A stretch of DNA of 5,643 nt, from NCBI GenBank assembly GCA_016781115.1, contig JADDQX010000169.1, positions 1 through 5,643 of the forward strand, in the 5' to 3' direction. The notes under the pieces are model-generated. The model had not been told where the DNA came from and made no database searches. It was given only the letters and a program-made list of their open reading frames with translations. Every line of letters starts with the position of its first letter. Positions within the stretch are counted from its first letter, which is position 1. A program made the translations under genes and the position numbers. Shown here piece by piece: positions 1 to 5,643 of this stretch. This DNA comes from Actinomycetota bacterium (GTDB lineage: Bacteria > Actinomycetota > CADDZG01 > WHSQ01).

Positions 1-8
1 CCGTCGCC

Positions 9-82
9 GGGGGCGTAGCTCAGTTGGTCAGAGCGCCGGACTCATAATCCGTTGGTCGCAGGTTCGAGCCCTGCCGCCCCCA
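9..82 (+). tRNA. tRNA with anticodon CAU, probably elongator tRNA-Met
   Basis: A full cloverleaf can be folded. The acceptor arms are GGGGGCG (9-15) and CGCCCCC (75-81), with discriminator A82. The D-stem is GCTC/GAGC (18-21/31-34). The anticodon stem is CCGGA/TCCGT (36-40/48-52) around the loop CTCATAA, with anticodon CAT at 43-45. The T-stem GCAGG/CCTGC (58-62/70-74) encloses TTCGAGC. CCA is not encoded, so it would be added after transcription. The outermost anticodon-stem pair (36/52) is C opposite T, a mismatch. The acceptor stem is fully paired at its first position, which argues against initiator tRNA. A CAU anticodon is also carried by tRNA-Ile2, where tRNA-Ile lysidine synthetase modifies the C, and the TTGGTC variable region is somewhat Ile2-like. 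Methionine identity is therefore likely but not proven. Confidence 0.95.
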
Positions 83-103
83 CGCCGAAGCCCCACGCCG
101 AAG
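78..103 (+). repeat. Perfect 13-bp tandem duplication including the tRNA 3' end
   Basis: The 13-mer CCCCACGCCGAAG occurs at 78-90 and again, directly abutting, at 91-103. The first copy contains the last four acceptor-stem bases and the discriminator base of the tRNA gene. The flanking bases differ (C77 versus G90, and C91 versus A104), so the unit is exactly 13 bp. Slippage during replication is the simplest origin. A tRNA-end attachment-site remnant is a weaker alternative, because no integrase lies nearby and nothing separates the copies. Confidence 0.85.
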
Positions 104-123
104 ATCGTGGCCGCTCATGACAC

Positions 124-141
124 GCCGGCTCGACCGCCGGC
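124..141 (+). terminator. GC hairpin downstream of the tRNA, possible 3'-end signal
   Basis: GCCGGC (124-129) and GCCGGC (136-141) can pair around the 6-base loop TCGACC. Because GCCGGC is itself a palindrome, the same sequence is also a direct repeat (CGCCGGCT at 123-130 and 135-142). There is no T-tract afterwards, so it is not a canonical intrinsic terminator. It sits between the tRNA and the next gene, where the tRNA transcript would need to end. Confidence 0.25.
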
Positions 142-171
142 TGGGGCGGCTTGGTGGCAGGATGCGCTCCG

Positions 172-1014
172 ATGAGCGAGACGCTGCGCACGGAGAAGGC
201 CGACGGTGTCTTTTCGATCGTGCTCACTCGCGCCGCCGAGTACAACACGATCACGCCCCAGCTGCGGGACGACCTATCAGCTGCTATCGATGCGGGTGAC
301 GCCGATCCGGACACGAAGGTGATCCTGCTCCGCGCGGAAGGCCCCGCCTTCTGTGCCGGTTACGGTCTCGACTGGGCGACGGGATATCAGGCGACGGAGG
401 AGAGCACCGATCGTGTGTGGGATTCCGTCACCGACCTCCAACTGATTTCGACCTTCGTCGAGGTTTACATGAAGCTCTGGTACGCGTGGAAGCCCACGAT
501 CGCCGCTGTGCAAGGCTGGTGCATCGCCGGAGGAACGGACATGGTTTTGTGCGCCGACATCATCGTCGCCGGAGAGGGAGCCTCATTCGGTTATCCACCG
601 TCCCGCGTGTGGGGGACGCCAACCACAGCGATGTGGGTCTATCGACTCGGGCTGGAGCGGGCGAAGCGGTACCTCCTCACCGGCGACGAGATCCCGGCTC
701 CCGAGGCAGCCCGGGTCGGGCTGATCCTCGAGGCGGTGCCCGACGAGAGGCTTCAAGACGACGCCTTCGCGCTAGCGCAGAGGATGGCGAAGCTTCCGAC
801 GAACCAACTCGTGATGCTGAAGCTTCTGTGCAACCAAACGGCAGAGAACATGGGCGTCACCTCGACCCGAACGTTGGGATCGTTGTTCGACGGGATCGCC
901 CGTCATACGCAGGAGGGGCTGGACTTCGTGGCGCGGGCCCAGGAGGTCGGGATCAGGCAAGCGGTACGGGAGCGAGACGACCCCTTCAACGATTACGGCT
1001 CGCGTTCCGACTAG
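172..1014 (+). CDS. Crotonase-superfamily (enoyl-CoA hydratase/isomerase-like) protein
   Basis: The product is about 280 residues, the normal length for a cytosolic crotonase-fold enzyme acting on acyl-CoA thioesters. The oxyanion-hole elements are present: FCAGYGLDW (60-68) and GWCIAGGTDM (115-124), followed by CADIIVAGEGASFGYPP (127-143) and the RVWGTP segment. The C-terminal helices that bind CoA and drive trimerisation appear intact. ATG 172 is chosen because AGGA (159-162) lies 9 bases upstream. Upstream in-frame TTG 151 and GTG 154 are possible but have no comparable site. Aligned without gaps to classical hydratase, catalytic Glu144 falls on Asp123 and Glu164 on Pro143. Water addition by the textbook mechanism is therefore doubtful. 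The protein resembles a widespread actinobacterial and proteobacterial subfamily annotated only as crotonase/enoyl-CoA hydratase family. Isomerase, hydrolase or lyase activity is possible. The gene appears to stand alone, and no other fatty-acid degradation gene is in the window. Confidence 0.93.
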   Translation: MSETLRTEKADGVFSIVLTRAAEYNTITPQLRDDLSAAIDAGDADPDTKVILLRAEGPAFCAGYGLDWATGYQATEESTDRVWDSVTDLQLISTFVEVYMKLWYAWKPTIAAVQGWCIAGGTDMVLCADIIVAGEGASFGYPPSRVWGTPTTAMWVYRLGLERAKRYLLTGDEIPAPEAARVGLILEAVPDERLQDDAFALAQRMAKLPTNQLVMLKLLCNQTAENMGVTSTRTLGSLFDGIARHTQEGLDFVARAQEVGIRQAVRERDDPFNDYGSRSD

Positions 1015-1097
1015 GCGACGCATCCGCCGTGGCAGCGGGCGGGCTCGCCCCCCGGCGTTTGTGTGACAGAACGTCGGGTAGAGCTGAGGAGTTGGCT

Positions 1098-1127
1098 AAG
1101 AGGTAGCCCGTCGGGCTGCCTCTTTCT
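1098..1127 (+). terminator. Intrinsic-terminator-like hairpin after the crotonase gene
   Basis: AAGAGGTAGCCC (1098-1109) pairs with GGGCTGCCTCTT (1113-1124) around a 3-base loop. This makes a 12-bp stem with one T-G wobble, followed by the short T-rich run TCT. The T-tract is weak but the stem is strong. It lies 83 bases after the crotonase stop and only 24 bases before the start of the first glycine-zipper gene. It could end the upstream transcript or act as an attenuator in the leader of the downstream pair. Confidence 0.7.
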
Positions 1128-1151
1128 ATAGCGGGAGACGAGGAGGGGCGC

Positions 1152-1334
1152 GTGGATACACCGGAACGGACGATGGCAACAACCGCCGGAGTAGGAGCTG
1201 GTGGCGCGATCGCGGGCGCGGCCGCCGGAACCACCGTAGCCGCAGTTCTTGCTGGTGGCATGGGCGTGATCATCGGACTCATCTTCGGCATGGCTGCCGG
1301 CGAGGAGAAGGGTTACTGGAGGGGGTTGGCGTAG
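1152..1334 (+). CDS. Small glycine-zipper membrane protein A
   Basis: This is a 60-residue protein starting at GTG, with a strong Shine-Dalgarno AGGAGG (1141-1146) 5 bases upstream. After a short polar N-terminus (about residues 1-11), residues 12-50 are almost wholly Gly, Ala, Val, Ile, Leu and Met, enough for one long or two short membrane helices. Small residues recur every fourth position in one register: Gly 18, 22, 26, Ala 30, 34, Gly 38, 42, 46, 50, 54 and 58. This is a glycine zipper, a motif known to promote tight helix packing and oligomerisation in membranes. The charged aromatic tail GEEKGYWRGLA (50-60) matches the tail of the next gene's product. No cleavable signal peptide or lipobox is evident. 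The stop codon abuts the next start, so the two genes are almost certainly co-translated. I do not recognise a characterised family. A membrane-structural, stress-related or pore-forming role would be inference only. Confidence 0.78.
   Translation: MDTPERTMATTAGVGAGGAIAGAAAGTTVAAVLAGGMGVIIGLIFGMAAGEEKGYWRGLA
1318..1322 (+). promoter_or_regulatory. Ribosome binding site embedded in the conserved WR codons of gene A
   Basis: GGAGG (1318-1322) lies inside the Trp-Arg-Gly codons (TGG AGG GGG) at the end of gene A, 12 bases before the ATG of gene B. The conserved protein tail thus doubles as the probable Shine-Dalgarno site of the following gene, which fits coupled translation. The spacing is at the long end of the usual range. 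Confidence 0.5.
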
Positions 1335-1565
1335 ATGGCAAGCTCACAGGACGAGATGGACCGCGCAACAGGTGAGGAAGGCGTCGCGCGAGAGTCTGCA
1401 ACCGCGCTGACCGCGGGGACCGCAGCCGCGGCGGCGAGCGGCGCCGCCGGCATCATGGTCGGGGCGATGCTTGGAGGGCTCGCAGGCTTCCTCGTAGGAA
1501 ACCTGCTCGGTACCGCGATCGGCGAGAGCAAGGGTTTCTGGAGGGCACGCGGAGGAAAACGCTAG
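1335..1565 (+). CDS. Small glycine-zipper membrane protein B, paralogue of A
   Basis: This is a 76-residue protein whose ATG follows the gene A stop with no gap (TAG then ATG). The first 20 or so residues are polar and acidic. Residues 24-63 are a hydrophobic, Ala/Gly-rich membrane segment. Eight glycines sit exactly four apart (39, 43, 47, 51, 55, 59, 63, 67), an unusually long unbroken glycine zipper. The tail GESKGFWRARGGKR (63-76) is basic. Residues 39-70 align without gaps to A residues 26-57, with 15 of 32 identical, including the zipper glycines and the GE-x-KG-[YF]-WR signature. A and B therefore most likely arose by tandem duplication, with B carrying a longer acidic N-terminus. With the basic tail, a cytoplasmic C-terminus is plausible under the positive-inside rule. 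Function is unknown. A hetero-oligomer of A and B in the membrane is the natural hypothesis. Confidence 0.82.
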   Translation: MASSQDEMDRATGEEGVARESATALTAGTAAAAASGAAGIMVGAMLGGLAGFLVGNLLGTAIGESKGFWRARGGKR

Positions 1566-1697
1566 CGTTTGGCACGGCCCGCGGCCGCCGCTGAGCTGCA
1601 GCCACTGATTCGTAACCCCGGGTAACCGCGCGGACAGCCTCCTAGGCGGATTGCGTCGGCTACGCTCGCGACGTTCCCCCGATCGCGACGAAGCGAG
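1566..1697 (+). other. Intergenic gap before pruA with a GC hairpin and a repeated 8-mer
   Basis: No gene is seen in these 132 bases. CGGCC (1575-1579) and GGCCG (1583-1587) can form a short hairpin just after gene B, but no T-tract follows, so it is a poor terminator candidate. TCGCGACG occurs at 1666-1673 and 1683-1690, both directly upstream of the pruA start, and each contains the palindrome TCGCGA. It could be a regulator site or chance in GC-rich DNA. I see no convincing -35/-10 pair, although the pruA promoter should lie here if pruA is not read from upstream. Confidence 0.35.
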
Positions 1698-3356
<1,659 letters not shown>

Positions 3357-3387
3357 GCTCAGCGGGCGGCGCTTCGACCTTGGATCC
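3357..3387. other. Convergent gap between pruA and the oxidoreductase gene
   Basis: Only 31 bases separate the two convergent stops. A TGAGCTCA palindrome overlaps the pruA stop (3354-3361). I see no strong hairpin or T-tract for either strand, so transcripts may overlap at their 3' ends or end by a factor-dependent route. Confidence 0.4.
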
Positions 3388-4902
3388 TTAGGGCCGTGCC
3401 TCCAGCGCTCGCGGCACCAGCCGCCCGGCGCTGTCGGGATCGCCTCGGGACTCTTCGTGGTACTCCGCGTCCGTGTTCACTTTCCAGGGGTCCCAGTTCT
3501 CGCCCCCGATGTTCCGAGCGGCGAGGAGAGCCGTCATCATCGAGTGATCCTGGTTGTTGTACTTGTGCATGCCGTTGCGCCCGACGAGCTGCAGGTTCTT
3601 CGCCGTCTTCTCGAGGTACTCACGAACGAGCGCCACGTTCTGCTGGTAGGTGTCGTCGTAGACGGGGTACGCCTTCTTCATCCTCACCACGGTGCCGTCG
3701 AGGTAGTGCGCGCGTCCGCACAGCCCCAGCTGCTCGATCTCCTTCACGCCCAGCTGGATGAGATCGTCGTCTGCCATCTCCCACAGCTCGTCGCCCTCGG
3801 AGCAGAAGTACTCGAGTCCCAGCGAGGTCTTTCCGGGCTCAGGCACCATGTAGGGGCTCCAGTTCTTGAAGTTCTGGATGCGCCCGAGCTTGACCGCGGG
3901 GTCGTGCACGTAGATCCAGTTGTCCGGAAACAGCTTGTCGCGATCCACGATGAGGACGACGGTGAGGAAGTCCCTGTAGGCGAGCGCGTTCGCGGCGTCC
4001 TTCACCTCCGCCGCCGGTTCCGGCTGGAGCATGTTGACGAGGTCCCTCACCGGGAGCGTCGATATGACGTGCGACCCCTGGTAGGTCGTGACGCCGCCAG
4101 AGGTCTGGGCCTGCACCTCTACGACGTTGCCGCTCTCGCACCTGATGCCGCAGACCCGGCTCCCCATGTGGAGCTTTGCACCGCGCGCCTGCACCTTCTC
4201 CGCCGCGACCTGCCACATCATCCCCGGCCCTAGCTTCGGGTACTTGAACTCGTCGATGAGGGTCTTGATCGTTTCCCCGTCCGACGTCTTCTTCGAGGAG
4301 AAGAGCGCGCTCTTGACCGCGCCCAGCAGCGAGAGCCCTTTGATCCTCTGCGCCGCCCAGTCGGCAGAGATCTCGTTGCACGGCATGCCCCACACCTTTT
4401 CGGTGTACGTCTTGAAGAAGATGCGGTACAGACGCTCCCCGAACCGGTTGCGGACCCAGTCCTCGAACGAACGCTCCGGCTTGCGCGGGAACAACCGTGC
4501 CCATCCGTAGCTGACGACACAGAGGATCGTCTCGATGATGCCGAGACCGAGCAGGGCGTTCGACGCCTTGAGCGGGTAGTTGAAGAACTTGCCCCGGTAG
4601 AAGATGCGAGAGAGGCGCGGGACCTGCAGCCAGTCCTCCGGGTCCAAGATCTGGTGCCAGAGCTCGTTCACCTCGTCAGACTTGGTGAAGAAACGGTGAC
4701 CTCCGATGTCGAACCTGAACCCTTTGTAGCTGGCGGTCCTCGAGATCCCGCCGACCTCGTTGTGGTCCGCTTCCAAGATCTCGGCCGTGGCGTTGTTGCG
4801 CGTGAGCTCCCAGGCCGCGGTGAGCCCTGCCGGCCCCGCTCCGAGTATCAGAACGTGGGACTTGGCGCTATCTCTGCTGGGTGGTTCGTTGGTATCCGTC
4901 AT
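3388..4902 (-). CDS. NAD(P)/FAD-dependent oxidoreductase, amine-oxidase / UDP-galactopyranose-mutase-like
   Basis: This 504-residue flavoprotein begins with a dinucleotide-binding fold: VLILGAGPAGLTAAWEL (17-33) and the ribose-binding acidic residue Glu44. It continues with the flavin-contacting VGGISRT (50-56) and FDIGGHRFFTK (64-74) segments. The C-terminal flavin-closing motif GRNGMHKYNNQDHSMMTALL (441-460) is intact. The group is common beside glycosyltransferase genes, where members are annotated as protoporphyrinogen-oxidase-like or UDP-galactopyranose-mutase-like. The substrate is unproven, and a sugar-nucleotide or lipid-linked sugar is the favoured guess. I chose ATG 4902 because GGAG lies 9 bases upstream. 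ATG 4917 would add five residues (METRW) but has no clear ribosome site. No signal peptide is seen, so it should be cytosolic, perhaps membrane-associated through the hydrophobic stretch near residues 113-130. It is divergent from the glycosyltransferase gene and convergent with pruA. Confidence 0.9.
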   Translation of the reverse strand: MTDTNEPPSRDSAKSHVLILGAGPAGLTAAWELTRNNATAEILEADHNEVGGISRTASYKGFRFDIGGHRFFTKSDEVNELWHQILDPEDWLQVPRLSRIFYRGKFFNYPLKASNALLGLGIIETILCVVSYGWARLFPRKPERSFEDWVRNRFGERLYRIFFKTYTEKVWGMPCNEISADWAAQRIKGLSLLGAVKSALFSSKKTSDGETIKTLIDEFKYPKLGPGMMWQVAAEKVQARGAKLHMGSRVCGIRCESGNVVEVQAQTSGGVTTYQGSHVISTLPVRDLVNMLQPEPAAEVKDAANALAYRDFLTVVLIVDRDKLFPDNWIYVHDPAVKLGRIQNFKNWSPYMVPEPGKTSLGLEYFCSEGDELWEMADDDLIQLGVKEIEQLGLCGRAHYLDGTVVRMKKAYPVYDDTYQQNVALVREYLEKTAKNLQLVGRNGMHKYNNQDHSMMTALLAARNIGGENWDPWKVNTDAEYHEESRGDPDSAGRLVPRALEARP

Positions 4903-4917
4903 CCAGCGCGTCTCCAT

Positions 4918-4973
4918 TCTGTTTCGTGGTGCCGTGGCAACGGCTGCGGCTCAGCCGGAGATAACGTGACGCC
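4918..4973. promoter_or_regulatory. Divergent promoter region with two overlapping inverted repeats
   Basis: This is the only space from which the two outward-facing genes can be transcribed unless promoters lie inside them. GCCGT (4931-4935) pairs with ACGGC (4940-4944), and CGGCTG (4941-4946) pairs with CAGCCG (4952-4957). The two hairpins share 4941-4944 and cannot form together. They could be an operator or an RNA switch, or chance. No clear -35/-10 pair is visible for either direction. Confidence 0.4.
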
Positions 4974-5643
4974 GTGGTGAAGACCTCGACGACGCAAACT
5001 TCTAGCGGTACTTCCATCCCGCGCGCCGGCACTGCGGCCGATGAACCTCACGAACCTACTCTAACCAGCCGGAACCGGGCGCTATGGCTTTCCGGCGCGG
5101 CCGTCGTCATCGGCGTCGCCCTGCGCGCGCTGACCGTATCGGAGCTGTGGCTCGACGAGGCGCTGTCGGTGAACATAGCCGCGCTGCCGCTGAGTGACCT
5201 ACGCGGCGCGCTCATGCGAGACGGATCGCCGCCCCTGTACTACTTCTTGTTGCACTTCTGGATCGAGCTCTTTGGCACGGGCGACGTGGCGGTCCGTTCG
5301 CTCTCTACTGTCTTCTCCGTCGCCACGCTGCCTCTCATGTGGCTCGTCGCGCGGCGCCATGCCGGGCGACCTCTGGCGGTCGCGGCTCTACTACTGCTCG
5401 CGACCTCACCGTTCGCCATCCGTTATGGCAGTGAAGCGAGGATGTACTCGCTCGTATCACTGCTGGCACTGTTGGGATATCTCGCGGTCGACGCGGCGCT
5501 CGAGCGTCCATCGTCGCGACGCCTCGCGGCGATAACGATCCTCAGCGCCGCGCTCGCGCTGACGCACTACTGGAGCCTCTACCTCCTCGCCCTCGCCGGG
5601 ATCCTGCTGGCGTTGAAAGCGGCACGAGGAGGAGGCCGGCCCG
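4974..5643 (+). CDS. GT39/ArnT-like polytopic glycosyltransferase, 3' end cut by the window
   Basis: The reading frame stays open from GTG 4974 (or GTG 4977) to the window end, giving 223 residues with no stop. An in-frame TAA at 4962 limits the start upstream. After a polar Thr/Ser-rich N-terminus (about 1-35) comes a first membrane helix (about 36-55). Next is the ELWLDEALSV loop with the acidic pair Asp61-Glu62, typical of the catalytic first loop of GT-C (GT39/PMT_2/ArnT-like) enzymes. GSPPLYYFLLHFW (84-96), FGTGDVAVRSLS (100-111), further helices, YGSEARMYSL (151-160) and LTHYWSLYLL (196-205) follow the same family pattern. Such enzymes use polyprenyl-phosphate-linked sugars to glycosylate lipids or proteins on the outer face of the membrane. 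The acceptor and sugar cannot be told from the sequence. GGAG (4957-4960) is 13 bases before GTG 4974, a poor spacing, so the exact start is uncertain. More helices and a C-terminal domain are expected beyond the edge. Confidence 0.88.
   Translation, partial: MVKTSTTQTSSGTSIPRAGTAADEPHEPTLTSRNRALWLSGAAVVIGVALRALTVSELWLDEALSVNIAALPLSDLRGALMRDGSPPLYYFLLHFWIELFGTGDVAVRSLSTVFSVATLPLMWLVARRHAGRPLAVAALLLLATSPFAIRYGSEARMYSLVSLLALLGYLAVDAALERPSSRRLAAITILSAALALTHYWSLYLLALAGILLALKAARGGGRP

Noticed and set aside
78..103. Integrated mobile element at the tRNA
   Set aside because: The two repeat copies abut with nothing between them, and there is no integrase, transposase or phage gene in the window.
1037..1050. 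GGGCG/CGCCC hairpin 23 bases after the crotonase stop
   Set aside because: It has only a 5-bp stem and no T-tract. The hairpin at 1098-1127 is a much better terminator candidate.
417..1106. 229-codon plus-strand frame overlapping the crotonase gene
   Set aside because: It is very rich in Arg and Gly and lies out of frame with an unambiguous crotonase. It is a shadow frame.
1152..1565. Two-peptide (class IIb) bacteriocin interpretation of the glycine-zipper pair
   Set aside because: Paired GxxxG peptides invite the idea, but there is no double-glycine leader with the usual consensus and no immunity or ABC-transporter gene nearby. The proteins also look like permanent membrane proteins. Not excluded, but unsupported.
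3457..4233. 258-codon open frame on the plus strand inside the flavoprotein gene
   Set aside because: It is antisense to a clear flavoprotein, with a biased Val/Leu/Arg/His composition and no domain signature.
5194..5535. 113-codon plus-strand frame overlapping the glycosyltransferase
   Set aside because: It is Ser/Arg/Cys-rich. The alternative frame gives a clear GT39-like membrane protein open to the window end.

Overview
This is a GC-rich bacterial window, most probably from the chromosome of a member of the Actinomycetota. The proline-catabolism enzyme resembles the mycobacterial PruA type from end to end as I remember that protein. GTG starts are used, and the tRNA gene does not encode its CCA end. 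No replicon, phage or transposon signature is visible, so it reads as ordinary chromosome with one small unexplained locus. The lineage assignment is an inference from remembered families, not from a search.

Layout, left to right. Positions 9-82 hold a tRNA gene with anticodon CAU, whose 3' end starts a perfect 13-bp tandem duplication. A crotonase-superfamily gene (172-1014, +) follows. It keeps the oxyanion-hole framework but lacks both catalytic glutamates of classical enoyl-CoA hydratase. A strong hairpin (1098-1127) separates it from two abutting small genes (1152-1334 and 1335-1565, +). These encode paralogous 60- and 76-residue membrane proteins built on a very long glycine zipper and ending in a shared GE-x-KG-[YF]-WR tail. 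A 132-bp gap leads to pruA (1698-3356, +), a complete L-glutamate gamma-semialdehyde (P5C) dehydrogenase. Convergent to it is a NAD(P)/FAD-type oxidoreductase of the amine-oxidase / UDP-galactopyranose-mutase-like group (3388-4902, -). Divergent from that, across a gap of about 70 bp with overlapping inverted repeats, a polytopic GT39/ArnT-like glycosyltransferase begins (4974, +) and runs off the right edge.

How the parts fit. The crotonase and PruA are housekeeping catabolic enzymes (acyl-CoA and proline/arginine breakdown respectively). Nothing in the window ties them into one operon. The divergent oxidoreductase and glycosyltransferase may both act in building lipid-linked or cell-envelope glycans, which is inferred from family and adjacency. 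The glycine-zipper pair is the most novel part of the window. It looks like a tandem gene duplication with tightly coupled translation, and I do not recognise a characterised function. No stretch longer than 300 bases lacks a gene.
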